From assembly GCA_030847615.1 (NCBI GenBank), contig JAUMIR010000003.1, positions 62,915,001-62,979,000 on the forward strand: a DNA stretch of 64,000 bases. Reading direction: 5' to 3'. Below, one piece after another: positions 35,250-47,500 of the stretch; position 1 is the stretch's first letter, and each line of letters begins with the position of its first letter. The position numbers and the translations under genes are program-made. The DNA is from Gambelia wislizenii (lineage: Eukaryota > Chordata > Lepidosauria > Squamata > Crotaphytidae). The notes under the pieces were generated by a model, which saw nothing but the letters and a program-made list of their open reading frames with translations, made no database searches and was not told the DNA's origin.

Positions 35250-38200
35250 CCTCCTGTCTTATTTCTCCTTGTGACTCGCATATTGTCTGTAAGCTTTTCC
35301 ATTAACCACAGGTCCCACACTCTTTGCCACCAATTTTCTATCGAGACATGACTCTTCTCCAGCTCCTAGCAATTTCCAATGTGGTGGCAGTAACAAAAAT
35401 AATATCTTTATGTCTCAGCTTCTTATTCTGTGCCAAAAATAAAGAGCATTAAGCGCCTGGAACAAAATGGCACTTTTTGCTTTATGGTTCTTGAAACTAT
35501 GTCAAGTATGTCAAGCCAGAAATCTTTGGACAACCCAGCCACATATGTAAGTACATTCTGCACCAACTACTGTACATCCAACAAGTTGATGATATATTCT
35601 TCATGATTCTAGCTAATTATTTGGAGTGTGCATTCTCTTGAGAGGGACATTTTGACTTATATGGAGGAGGAGAGCAAATTTGGGCCCAATCCTGATCTGA
35701 TAGTTTAAGTCCCAGGTCAGTTTCCCAACCCAACCGATATTTCATGCTTCTTCCATAGATTTTTTCAGTCATTTGTAAATTTTTTGCTGATTGACCTTTG
35801 CAGGGCTGCTCCATGTGAACACACGTTTTCTAACAATATTAAGGAACATGAAGACTCCAGTTTGTTCCAGTCATGTCGCAAAAGAGGCAGTTTGATAGAG
35901 ATTTAACCAATTGGAGTAGGGTGTGAGATTTAGGGTTAATTCCTCCATATTTTTAGATTTGTCTCTGGTGAAGAAGTCTCTTACAGTATAAACTCCTTTG
36001 TTCCTCCATTCCCTGAACTGAGTGGATTTGTCTGAATTTCTAAAGAGCAAGTGAAGGAGGCAAGGTCTTATTGGGGAGGGGTTAGGATTAGGAGCTAGTG
36101 TGGATTTCCATTTCTTCCATATCATTAGAGAATGACTGCAGGAATGCCTTAGATATTTCCTTAATATTATGGTAAGTTTTGAGAACATCAAAGCCACCCC
36201 CTCTTAAGTGTCACTCTCTATTTCTAAACTTGACCAGTTGTTGGAAGTATCCTGATTTACTATCTGTGTAAGCTGAATTAACTGGAAATCAGTGAAATAT
36301 AGTTCAACATCCAAGATAGCAAGGCCACCACCACAAGATTCTATGTGTGAACCTGGGCCTATGATCGTCAAAGATGACGTTATTTATTGTGGAGTGCCAA
36401 CCTGTAAAACTTAGGTCAGAGAGGTACAAGGAAATGGTTTTGGGGGGAAAATAAGTTTTTGGAAGCAAAAACATTTTCAGAAGGGCTATTTTGCTCAGCA
36501 AGGATAATCTGAATGATTTCCATAAATGTGTCTTACTTTTCATCAATTTGGTGACGGGCTTGGTCGTACTAGCAATAAATATTTATTAGTGTTCATTCAT
36601 TAGTTTTTCTTGGAGTACTAGGGATCTACCCATCATGTCTTGCTTTATATTTTCTAACTGAAAGTGATATGCTTTGTCAAATATTATAGTGACTACTTTC
36701 ACTTTACCCAAACACCCTGCCACAAACTGCTTCCCAAAGCAAGATAGCTGGAACACTGGTTTTGAATCTTAATTATTGGTTTCCTGCAGAAACAAAATAT
36801 TGGGATGGATCTACTTAATGTGCTTCAAAATTTTAGCTCATTTTAGAGCTGAACCCAGCTCTCTGGTGTTATACAGTACAGAAGTAACAACAGGGCACAT
36901 TCACTGCCCAGTCATATCTAGGTAAAGTAAAATTCCCAAACATGTTTGAACAAACAAGACACAAAAAGAAAATAAAAATTTAAAGCAAAGAGAAAGAGAG
37001 AGTGGACAAACACCAGTCTCTTTATTAGACTGTAATAGACTTAATCTCATCCAGAATGGGCAGTGGAGGGTGAGGTTATTTCTTTTCAGATATGCTGGAA
37101 TATAACCTCTCATAAGTAACAGAAATATTGAGATGGAGTGAAGATTTACATGTATAAATTCGAACTATGGTCAAAAACAAGATAACAATTTTGCAGTTCA
37201 ACATAGAAAGTGACCCGGACCCTGTGAATAAAAAGCAGGAAAAAATTCTACCTTGTTATGTTGAAAAAAATGGCCGCATTCAGGAATAGAAAACACCAAA
37301 ATGGTGCAGTCTGCAATGATTATGAAGTAATGAGGATCCAACTGGAAAGGTGAATAAACATGTTTAAAGTGATTCATCCTAAAGACCTTTAGGAACAGGG
37401 ATATCCAGAGCTGTACACACCTCTAACATTTGCATAGTATTGCTTGCAGTCATGTCGTTATCTCTCATGGTGATCAACTTAACAGGAAATCCCCATCTGT
37501 ATTTGATACCTTCTCATTGGAATAGGGTCATGAAGGATTTAAAAGTGCATCTTTTCCTCAGTGTCCCTGACCCCAAGGTCTTCAAACTAAAACTTTGCTT
37601 TCCCCACCTTTTAGATCCATAATGGCTGTAAGCTTATTCATGACTAGGGTTTTCTTTAGATGATGAGCTAATCTGAGGAGAATACCCCTCAATATCTTGT
37701 TTGCATTCTGATTAATGTTGGTTGTTTTGTGAACACACTCAATATCGGATTGAAGCAAATCAGTATCTGAGTGCGTTTCATGCAGCAAAGTAATCATGAA
37801 TTTCAGAAGACCTCTTTGTTCAATCTTCTCTTGGACCCCTCTATAACAGACATGTAAAAACTTCCCCCTGTTTTCAAGATCTATCTTGCTGTGGAGGTGG
37901 TCATTTTCTGCTTAAGTGTGTAGTGTTCGGCTGAAGGGCTTCTTTGGCTGAGTCTTCAGTATCATGGATGCATCTCATGAGGGCCAAAAGTTCAGCATCT
38001 ATGGGTTCCAAAGCTGAGGACTAGTCCTTTTCTACATCTTTAACTAAATTCTCCTAAAGTTTTTCCAATAGCTCTAGGAATGGTAAGTCGATAGCTGTCT
38101 GAGATCTGTTTTTCCCTCCTTTGCTTGCCCTGTGCAGGCTGCATGCCATATTGGGATCAAGATTGTCATCATCCCCTTCCACTGGCAATTTCGATTCTTC

Positions 38201-38340
38201 TCCTCTGGGGTGAAAGTCCATGATCAATGGATTTGCCAACCTCTTTGTCTCATACATCAGGTTCTTCTCTTTATACATCTCTTTTTATGCTGCTTCCATG
38301 CCAATTTTGAAATAAATTATGAGGTTTATCCCACTTTTTC
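35250..38340 (-). mobile_element. L1-type LINE B, ORF1 and ORF2 remnants
   Basis: On the minus strand the order is ORF1 (about 38280-37390), with an ORF1 C-terminal domain segment NKLTAIMDLKGG and, after a break, YRWGFPVKL. An endonuclease start follows (about 36880-36560, HPNILFLQETN). The RT body is missing. The ORF2 C-terminal region follows (about 36546-35250, WKSFRLSLLSKIALLKMFLLPK). Finding ORF1 makes this more complete in layout than the copy at 1-3500, but the RT deletion and many frameshifts make it dead. It diverges from that copy, so it is probably another L1 lineage. Confidence 0.75.
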
Positions 38341-38579
38341 TAAATGTCTACCATGTTAGACAATCAGCCACACTCCCTGTTACATTATTTTAAGAACAGT
38401 GCTTATATTGTTTATATAGTATTCCAGTCAGCAGTCAAATGGTTGCACTTTGCACTAGCTGCAGTTTCCAAGTCTTCCTCAAGGGCACTCCCACATAGAG
38501 CATATTGCAGTAATCTAATTGGGAAGCTACCAGTGTATGAACTATTAGATTATCTCTGTTTGGGAAAGGTCATAGTTTG

Positions 38580-38812
38580 TGCACCAGTCAAAGCTGGTGC
38601 CAAGCAGTCCAAGTCTCTACTTGGGCTTCCAGTGACAGGGATGGCTCTAGGAGTACTTCCAAGGTATGCACCTCCTCCTTCAGAGGAAGTGCAACTCTAA
38701 AAATGATAGGCTGTGTACCCCATTCCTGGACCTGAGAGCTATCAACCCACAGAGCCTCTGACTTATCAGGATGTAGCTTCAGTCTCATCTTGGTCCCCTA
38801 AATACTCAGGGG
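38580..38812 (-). mobile_element. L2-type LINE, downstream half (split)
   Basis: The minus strand reads MRLKLHPDKSEALWVDSSQV, where L2 RTs have KLKLNPDKTEVLLV. It is the continuation of the L2 at 39874-40430, from which it is separated by an inserted LTR. Confidence 0.75.
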
Positions 38813-39873
38813 TGTTAAGGACCCTCCAAATATCGATATTAATTTGGGGAATTAATATACTCAGCTTGGTTGTGCAAGGGAGCAACAGATAGCAGGAACT
38901 TTTGACCTATGTATACCGGTAATGAAGAGACATTAAGCTAGATAGTACAATTAATTGATCTTTATTTGAGAAAACAATAATTACCTTCACACACACACTC
39001 AGGCTTCAAGCATTCACGCAAGGCTAGCGAATAAAGTAGGAAGTATTGGGATAGAGGAATAGAGAAGGGAGATTGTTTTCGGGTTATACTGTACTGATCA
39101 GAGGAGTTGCATTCATGGAGAAAACCAGCAGAGTGGGGGTCCAGAGGCAGGAATGGCTACACAGTCTGACATGGAGTTGAGAGGAAGATGAACTGTGCAC
39201 ACTTGATTGGGGTTTTAAGGGGTTTATATAACCAATAATTTCCTTCAGGGGATGGGACTTAGAGTGAAAGACAATGCTTCTTGGAGGCTCTCAAGGTGAG
39301 ACAATGGATACTCCAGATATACAAACAACCCTCAATGTGGTGATACTTTGTAATTGAATAGAGGAAGCAACCTTCTTTGTTTGGAGCAGTGTTTCTCAAC
39401 CAGGGTTCCCTGGAACCCTAGCGTTCCCCAAGAGGTTGCTAGGGGATCCTCAAGAGATTGTGATCGTGGGGGGAAAGTAATAGCAGTACATAGAATAATG
39501 TTTATGTAGGGGTTCCCTGAGACCTGAAAAATATTTCAAGGGTTTCTCCAGGATAAAAAGGTTGAGAAAGGCTGGTTTGGAGGAAGGTAGAGGTACGAGA
39601 AATCTTTACAAACTTGAGTATATCAGTTTAGGCTGATAGGATTAGCCAGATGTTCAGGCAAGATGTTGCCTTGTAAATTATCCTTCTTTGGAATTTGGGC
39701 TGGACCCTCCTTAGTGCATACCTGACTGAGTCTCAGAACTAGTCTTTGGGATTCCTGGCTCTTGGGAGTTCCCGGTTTACTGGTCACACTACATGGAAGG
39801 CCACAGTTGGCCAAATTATTAAATATTGCCAAGTAATACAGATATGGGACAGGGAGTGTTAGAGTAGGTAACA
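38813..39873 (-). mobile_element. Solo LTR, second copy of the family at 19809
   Basis: The ends TGTTAAGG...GTAACA match the copy at 19809-20876, as do the shared internal segments (CACTCAGGCTTCAAGCATTC; GGTTTATATAA, a TATA box on the minus strand). It sits inside an L2 element. No matching target duplication was found, so the insertion may have been altered since. It carries a hAT MITE at 39387. Confidence 0.7.
39387..39574. mobile_element. 188-bp hAT-type MITE with perfect 8-bp duplication
   Basis: It starts CAGTGTTTCTCAACCAGGGT and ends AAAGGTTGAGAAAGGCTG, imperfect inverted repeats. It is flanked by GTTTGGAG on both sides (39379-39386 and 39575-39582). An 8-bp duplication with CAG..CTG ends defines a hAT non-autonomous element. 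It is inserted into the LTR. Confidence 0.92.
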
Positions 39874-40430
39874 ATCTAGTCCATTGCAGCATCCAGGCAC
39901 TGGTCCAGCACCTGCACAGCCCCATCTGTTTCTGGTGACAAGGAGAAATAGAGCTAGGTGTCAAAGCCCCTAATGACCTCACCCAGTGTCATCTTATAAA
40001 TATTGAGGGAACGTGGAGGTTAAAACTGAACCTTGTGGCACCCCACAGCTTGAAAGCCATGGGGCTAAACAGGAATACCTTCATACTACTCTCTGAAACC
40101 AGTCCTGTAGATAGGAGTGAAACAACTGTAGCACATGGCCCCCGGCTCCCATCGGTCCAGCAAGATATCATGGTCAATGATATCAAAAACCATTGAGAGA
40201 TCCAGGAAGACCTATTGAGTAGCACTCCACTGGAGTACGACATCAATCAGAACAACTAAGGCCGTTCCAGTACCATGCCCTGGCCTGAAACAAAAATGAA
40301 ATGGGTCTAGATAATCTCTTTCCTCCAAAAATACATGAAGTTGCCCAGCCACCACACACTCAAGCACCTTGCCTGATATTTGCAATAGGGCAGTAATTCT
40401 CATATACCTCTGGGTCCAAAAATGTTCTTG
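39874..40430 (-). mobile_element. L2-type LINE, RT fragment (split)
   Basis: The minus strand reads ISGKVLECVVAGQLHVFLEE, then YLDPFHFCFRPGHGTGTALV, and further on KLWGATRFSF, equivalent to the GVPQGS region with changes, then GEVIRGFD. This is an L2/CR1-group RT. It is frameshifted and continues at 38580-38812 beyond the inserted LTR. Confidence 0.8.
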
Positions 40431-41182
40431 TCTTCTTCAGCAGTTGTTAATACTATTTAGGTTATTCAATATTTTAAGTCATTCCTTTCCCTGGACTCAT
40501 ACCAAATCAGTCAAATGAATGTTTAGAGAATCCTTAAGGATGTTTTTTTTTTCATTTAAAAATTTGTTTAGCTTAACCTAGCTACAGATGAGGTAATCTT
40601 GTGCAAACTTTCAGTAATGGAAAAACTCATTCCAATGTTTTGTTTTGTTTTAGGACTATCTCCATTGTAACAGAGGGAAACATTCCATCAAGGAAACCTT
40701 TTTTTTCTCAGATGGCAAATAACTGCATATGGCCCTAATATTGTATATTTAATGTAATTTAATTTAATTTTGCTTTACCTTAAAGAAATAGAGATGACAA
40801 GCAGACTTCTGGTTTTGAGAAACAGGTGGCCTTTTTTAGCATTAGGTAGTACAGGAGGGCCCTGAAACCCACTTAAAAGTGGGTGAATCATTGTTCCAGG
40901 AGGTTTCTGGAGAGACCATTCACCCCTTTTTTCCAGGAAGAAAAAGCAATCTGGGAGACTTTGGGAGCCATAAAAATAGCTGGTTTGGTGGTGGTGGGTG
41001 GGGGAGCTGCATGCAGCCTCAGGGCAGCTCTTTGCCCACCCCTACTATACAGAGTAAACAGTTATCTAGAATCACTCAATGGGACTGCTCAACTCAATGG
41101 AACTTGTAAACAGACATAACTAGAATTGCATTGTAAAGTGTCATTTGTGGATAGAGCTCTTTATTTGATTGCTGTAGGTGTA
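40431..41182. other. Intergenic, no gene seen
   Basis: AT-rich sequence. The overlapping open frames at 40879-41119 have no recognisable content. Confidence 0.45.
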
Positions 41183-41980
41183 CAGGTATATGTCAGTTAA
41201 TGAAGTAGATGTGTTCCTGGTGTTTACTTGTTTAACAGAAACTTTGCTACCAGTGTTCCTGGTGTTTACTTGCTTAACAGAAACTTTGCTACCAGAGGCA
41301 GAGATAGCATGGGGGAAAACAAGGATAGGTTCCTATACCACAAAAAAGAAGAGCAGTTCAACATGTTGCATCAAACTTCTTACTCAAAACTAACATTATG
41401 CACATATGAAATTAAACAACCATTGCCAGGTAAGCCTTGCATAAGTAAATGAAAACATTTTAGAGACCACTTGAAGGCTTTTTTCAAATGCATTCTGAGA
41501 TTTTTTTTTCTTTCTTTCTACAGTCTCCCCTTTTCTTATTATTTCCATTTTGGTGGTGAAATTTATAGATATATGCTTTTTTCACCATGCCAGGTGAAGC
41601 AAACTAATCTGCTTTCCCCTTTATGTTTTGCTCTTCACTCAATAAGTGATTCTGAGTGAAGCTGTTTACCTTACCCTTTGTACATAAGCACACACAGCTA
41701 CAGTAGGATACCCTAGGGCAGAATCCCATTCTTTCCCAGGTCAAGCTTTATTACACTGTTTACTGCAGACGCACTGCTGCAACCCAACACTGAAAGTCTG
41801 TCTTTATCTAGCCCTCCTTCACTATCTTCCCAATGCCAATGCTTAAAAAAAATCAAAACTTTCTGGCTAGACAGAAGACAAGAAATGGGGGAGGGGGTTG
41901 GGCTGGGCTCCTGCAAAAAAAAAAAAACTTTGTAAAAAGAAGCTTCTTTGTCAGAGGTTTTGTTAATTGAGGTATGCTTG
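41183..41980. mobile_element. Tc1/mariner-pogo-like non-autonomous element, ~800 bp
   Basis: The left end CAGGTATATGTCAGTTAA and the right end TTAATTGAGGTATGCTTG are inverted repeats (15 of 18 positions). TA flanks both sides (41181-41182 and 41981-41982). No transposase was seen. It contains a 42-bp tandem duplication near its left end. Confidence 0.7.
41211..41294. repeat. Tandem pair of a 42-bp unit
   Basis: The units 41211-41252 and 41253-41294 start GTGTTCCTGGTGTTTACTTG and differ by one base. The very low divergence implies a recent duplication. Confidence 0.95.
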
Positions 41981-42489
41981 TATTTATATAGAATTGTCAA
42001 TTCATATTCTCCTGCTTTGCTCTGAAAACTGTCTAAAACATACACTCAAGACAGTAAAGAAACACAAGAAAACAACAGGAGTTGCAAACAATTTCATTGT
42101 GGTTTAAAAGCCTGGGAAAATAAGACCTTCCATACCACTAAGAAGACAGAAATGTAGGCTCTAGATAAAATTCCATGGTGAGAGCATTCTACAAGTGAAG
42201 TGCTGCAACCAAGAACCCCATCTCTACAGTCATCACTAGGCTTACTTTAGATGATGGGGAAATCTGAGAAAGGACTTTCAAAGATGTTCAAGGTGTACAG
42301 GCATGCTCATATCAGAACAGGTGTTTAGATGTACATATAGTAATGGGCACTCAAGTGTAGGAATTACTGAATTGTATTAGTAAGCAAAACACCAAAGACC
42401 TCAGTACCAAGACTGCATATTTTCCTAGAGTGCTCAAATATACAATGTGACACAATGTATATATCTATATGGGTCCCAAACCCTTGACA
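41981..42489. other. Intergenic, no gene seen
   Basis: Non-coding, AT-rich sequence between a pogo-like element and DIRS C. Confidence 0.45.
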
Positions 42490-42511
42490 ATATGACTTAT
42501 ATTTCTCAGGC

Positions 42512-42840
42512 TTGCTGAAGGAGCAATCCACAACTAGTGGGCTTTTCCCTCATACCAACTGTTTGAGACAGGAATCCCAAAATTCTAAATCTGTTTCATC
42601 TGATGACTCAATAAAATTGAAAGAAGCTTACTTACATGTTCCTCTGAATCGAATATTTAGGAAATGCCTCAGATTCAAATGTGACAACCATCACTATAAA
42701 TTCAGAGCCCTCCCCTTTGCTTTAGCATTGGCTCCCAGAGTGTTGACCAAGGTGGTGATTCCAATTATAGCTTACCTAAAACAACACAGAATTTAATTGT
42801 TCTTGTACTTGGATGACGTCTTATAAAAGAAGGGAGCTGT
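42512..42840 (+). pseudogene. DIRS-C reverse transcriptase remnant
   Basis: In one frame it reads SIKLKEAYLHVPLNRIFRKC, then YKFRALPFALALAPRVLTKV, a stop, and FLYLDDVL. The YLDD box (42806-42817) is kept, unlike in DIRS B. The frame has stops on both sides of it, and the upstream fingers region is absent. Confidence 0.75.
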
Positions 42841-43899
42841 ATGAAGGCTGAGTAAGATCTCAGGATAATATTGAATTGTTTAGAAAGCCATAGGTTTCTA
42901 GTAAACTACAAAAAGAGTCAAATACAGGCAATGAAGACTCTGACACATTTAGGAGCATAGATAAACACAGAGAAGGGTTGTGTATTTCTGTCAGAGGAAA
43001 GAAAAGGAAAAAGAAAAGAAATAATATCAAAATTACTTCAAGTAAATCTGGCAGATTTAAAGTTATAGCAAAAGCATTAGGAATAATAATATACACCATT
43101 CAGATAGTTCCTTGGGCAAGGTTCCATACAAAAGCATTACAACTTTTCTTAAGGCCTCATCAAAGCTCCATAATTAAAACATTATGTTACAATCTGAACG
43201 TACCAATCCAAGAAAAGATTTAAAATAGTGGATAAAAAACAAAGCATTAAACAAAGGCAATTTGTTCATTCCACAGAGGAAACTAACAATTACAACAAAT
43301 GTGAGCCTTTATTGTTGGGGAGCACATTGCAATGGTCAGTCCTTATAGGGAGCGTAGATGAAATCAGAGACAAAATTCACTATTAGTCTTTTATAGATGA
43401 GAGCAGTCAGGCTAATATTGGTAGGGTTCACACCAATGACAGAGAATTTCAAATTTAAAAGATGTTTTTCAATTGATGTAGATATAAATAAAGAATATCA
43501 CAACACATTAGCACAGCAGTTCTTAACCTGAGGTCTGTGAACCCCAGGGGGCAGCAACGTCCTCACAGTGGGTGCATGAAGGCTTGAAGAAATATTATGA
43601 GCTTTTACAGTTAAAAAAGAAAGATAGACAGATGGGCAATCATACATTGATCTCAAAGAGTAGGAATCTTTTGCTGGTGATAGACATCATTTTTACAAAG
43701 TTTCATTATAGTATCTCAAACCATTCAAAAGTTATGAAAATCACTGTTTGAAAAGCTGGAATAACAAAAAGCCTGAGACCTAATACACTGAAGAGACATT
43801 TAGCAGTTCTGTCAACAATACTTTCAGTTAAAGAGAAGTCACAATCAGCTCACCCTCATGTAAAGATTTCTCAGAGGTGCAGCTCTACAAATACTACCT

Positions 43900-44565
43900 A
43901 CTGTTCACAGATTTTCATCCTGGGATCTAAACTTGATTTTATATGTTTTAACAAAATCACCATTGGAGCCACTTAAAGAAATTTCATAAAGATGATTATC
44001 TTTCAAAGTGGTATTTCTGGTTGCTCTAACATTGGTTAAGATGGTATCAGAGTTCACATCATTATCAACCAATCCTAAATTTTGTAGGTTTGAAAAGGAA
44101 AAGTTGTCATTAACTATGGATCCATCTTTTGTTCCTAAAACTTTGTAACTGAGAGCTGGAAGTAAATCCCTAGAATTTCCCACTTTTTGTCCAAACCCTA
44201 TACACTCTGGCGTTCTCTGTATGTGAGAAGAATGATGGAAATATATATACAAAGAACAATGGAAGCCTTGTTTCCTTTCACCCAAGGATATTGGTTCACA
44301 AAGCTTCAAAGTTAATGCAGTCCACATGGATGAAAGGTTGCATTTATTTATGTTATGACTATAATAACATGCCGAGGCCACAACATGTTTGGGTACATTC
44401 CACAAGATCTATGGCAATAACCACAGCATTCAGAGTAGTTTCATCATTAAAAGAGATTGGTAAGGTTGCAGAATAGAAGGAATTGCCAATGTTTATTAGG
44501 CATGATAAAGTTAATAAATTCAAGTCAGGACACGCAGCATTTGGAAGAACTGTCCTTCAAGCAGT
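43900..44565 (+). pseudogene. DIRS-C tyrosine recombinase remnant
   Basis: The plus-strand frames read FSSWDLNLILYVLTKSPLEP, then FKVVFLVALTLVKMVSEF, in place of the usual ARRVSEL arginine box. Further on, HSTRSMAITT (about 44397-44426) is the HxxR box, and FIRHDKV and GHAAFGRTVLQAVL form the C-terminal end. The HxxR box is intact. The first arginine box appears lost, and no tyrosine follows the FIRH segment where I would expect the nucleophile. The long minus-strand open frame at 43905-44405 is a shadow. Confidence 0.65.
44556..44565. repeat. 10-bp target-site duplication, left copy
   Basis: TTCAAGCAGT, repeated at 48557-48566. The two copies bracket the LINE inserted into DIRS C. Confidence 0.85.
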
Positions 44566-47500
44566 CCTCTCTCTCTGGCTTTTCTTCGCAAACGAAGATT
44601 CAGGAAGGACTCATCCCGCACTTTCTGCAAGCGTGCTGATGACTAAAAAGGCCAATCCGAGATAAACAAGTCTGGTTGCAAAAAGCACAGCAGAAGGTCT
44701 CCTTGGGTGATGTTTTTGGGTTGTGATTCTTTCTGTGTTGTCGTTTCTCTTCAAGACTTGTTCAGCGTGAGTTCTCAAATAAGGCTGCAGCATTGTGGAT
44801 AGTGCGTCTCCATGCCTCCCGATGTGAGGCCAGGGCGGACCATTGTTGGTGATCAATTTGGCCAAGCCTGAGATGTTGTTTCAGGAAGTCTTTGTATCGC
44901 TTTTTTGGAGCGCCCCTCTTACGCTGACCCGTGGCGAGTTCACCGTAGACTAGTATTTTTGGGAGGCGATAGTCCTCCATCCTAGAAACGTGCCCTGCCC
45001 AGCGCAGCTGTGTTCTCAATATCATAGCCTCAATGCTGGTGATCCCTGCTTGCTCAAGGACAGCAACATTCATCACATAGTCAGTCCAGTGTATATTTAG
45101 GATTGTGCGTAGACAGTGCTGATGAAAGCGCTCGAGGAGTCGTAGGTGGTGGCGATAGGTGACCCATGTTTCAGATCCATAAAGGAGGATAGACAGTACG
45201 ATGGCTCTATACACACTGATTTTTGTGCTTTGCCTCAGGTGTTTATTGCTCCAGACTCTTTTGTGAATTCTTCCAAATGCACTATATGCCTTTGCTAATC
45301 TGTGATCGATCTCTTTGTCAATCTTGGCATCCGAGGAGATGATGCTTCCCAGGTAGGTCAACTGCTGAACGGACTTGAGCACAGATTTGCCGACGGCAAT
45401 GTGGGGATGGTGGTGTTCGTCCTGTGGTGCAGGCTGGTAAAGAACTTCTGTTTTCTTCAGGTTGACTTCTAGCCCAAACAGCTCTGCAGCTGTTGCAAAG
45501 CAGGATGTTAGGCGCTGCAGAGCTGCTTCTGTGTGGGCAACAAGGGCAGCATCATCGGCGAAGAGCAGCTCATGAACTAGATAGTTTAGAGTCTTAGAGT
45601 GAGCCCTCAGACGGCTTAAGTTAAACAAGCTACCATCAGTACGGTAGCGTATATAGATGCCGTCGTCTTCTTCAAGCTCTGCCATAGCCCTTTGGAGCAT
45701 CGTGCTAAAGAAGATTGTAAATAAAGTTGGTGCAAGAACACAACCTTGCTTCACTCCATTAGTTATTAGAAAGGGCTCTGAAAGAGCATCGCCATATCTG
45801 ACTTGACCACACTGTCCCTCGTGTAGCAAGATAATCATTTTAAGGAATTTGGGGGGACATCCTAGTCTTTCCAGGATCTGCCACAGACCTTTTCTACTTA
45901 CAGTGTCAAAGGCTTTGGTGAGGTCGACAAATGTTACATAGAAACCCTTGTTCTGCTCTCTACATTTTTCTTGCAGTTGCCTAAGGGCAAATACCATGTC
46001 TGTAGTACTCCTATTGGCTCTGAAGCCACATTGGCTTTCAGGGAGAAGTTCTTCTGCAATAGCAGGAACTAATCTGTTCAGGAGTATCCTTGCAAGGATA
46101 TTTCCGGCAATAGAGAGCAGTGTTATGCCTCGATAGTTTGAGCAATCGGATTTTGCTCCTTTTTTCTTGTACAGGGTGATGATGACTGCATCTCGGAGGT
46201 CTGATGGCAGTTCCCCCTTTTCCCAGCAATTCACAAGGAATTCGTGGAATTTTTCATGGAGTGCATGACCTCCGTGTTTCCAAACTTCAGGTGGGATTCC
46301 ATCAATCCAAGCTGCCTTGCCGTTTTTCATCTGCTGTATGGCCTTAAGGGTCTCTTCCAAAGTGGGAGCTATGTCCAATTCATTTTTCATTGTTTTTTGT
46401 ATCATATGTTGGATAGCTGAGGCTTGGACTACTCGGCTGGCGCTAAAGAGACTTTGAAAATGTTCAGCCCAATGATTTAGGATGGAGGCTTTATCAGTAA
46501 TTAATGTTTGACCATCTGTACTGTATAAGGAGCTTTGGACCTGATAAGTAGGTCCAAACACTGCTTTAAGAGCTTCATAAAACCCTCTATGATCACCCAG
46601 ATCTGCACAGCATTGTGTTTTTTCTGCTATATTGATCCACCACTTGTTCTGCATGTCTCAGAGTTTTTGTTGTAGTTTGCTACATGTGAGGAGGAAAGCT
46701 GCTTTTCTTACATGACAGGTTGGCTGGGCGAGGTATGCCTGGTGAGCAGCTCTCTTCCTTGCCAACAGCTCCTGGATCTCTTGGTTGTTTTCATCAAACC
46801 AGTCTTGATTTTTCTTGTCGGAGAACCCGAGGGATTCTTCTGCAGACTGGAGGATACTTTTTTTGATAGGTTGCCAAAGCACTGTAGGAGAAGGATCTGT
46901 AGGATGGTCTTCAAGATTCGTTTGTAGATTTGCCTGGAAGTTGTGTCTCATGGTAGCTTGTTGAAGATTGTTGACTTGGAGTCTCTTCTTTAAGATGCCA
47001 CCCCTCTTAGGTTTGAACTTAAGATGAAGATTTAGTTTACATCTGACGAGGCGATGATCTGTTTGGCATTCTGCACTGGGCATCACTCGGGTATGACGGA
47101 CATCATGAATGTCTCTCTGACGGACTAGAACGTAGTCAATGAGGTGCCAATGTTTGGATCGGGGATGCATCCAGGTTGTCTTCAAGCTATCTTTCTGCTG
47201 AAAGATTGTGTTTGTAATAGTCAGCTGTTGTTCTGCACAGAACTCTAGCAGGAGGCGTCCGTTATCATTGCAATTTCCAACACCATGCTTGCCTAAGACA
47301 CCTTTCCAGGCTTCGGAGTTCTTTCCTACTCTGGCATTGAAATCACTAAGTATAATAATTTTATCTTCTACAGGGACTTTTTGTATGAGTTGGCGTAGGT
47401 CTGTGTAGAATTTGTCTTTCTCTACAGGGTCGGCTTGCATAGTTGGGGCATATATACTAAAGAGAACAACATGTGGGAGGCGTAAGGAAATAATGCGATC

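Larger units (their letters stand above)
42490..44565 (+). mobile_element. DIRS retrotransposon C, first part
   Basis: It starts with the terminal-repeat piece GCTGAAGGAGCAATCCACAA (42516-42535). That leads straight into an RT, so ORF1 is deleted. An RNase H-like stretch and a tyrosine recombinase follow. It is interrupted at 44565 by a LINE and resumes at 48557. Confidence 0.75.

Noticed and set aside
43515..43745. Possible hAT-like element starting CAGCAGTTCTTAACCTGAGG
   Set aside because: The left end resembles hAT repeats, but no matching right end or 8-bp duplication was found.
43905..44405. 166-codon minus-strand open frame
   Set aside because: The plus strand encodes DIRS recombinase motifs (HSTRSMA, FGRTVLQAVL), so the minus frame is a shadow.
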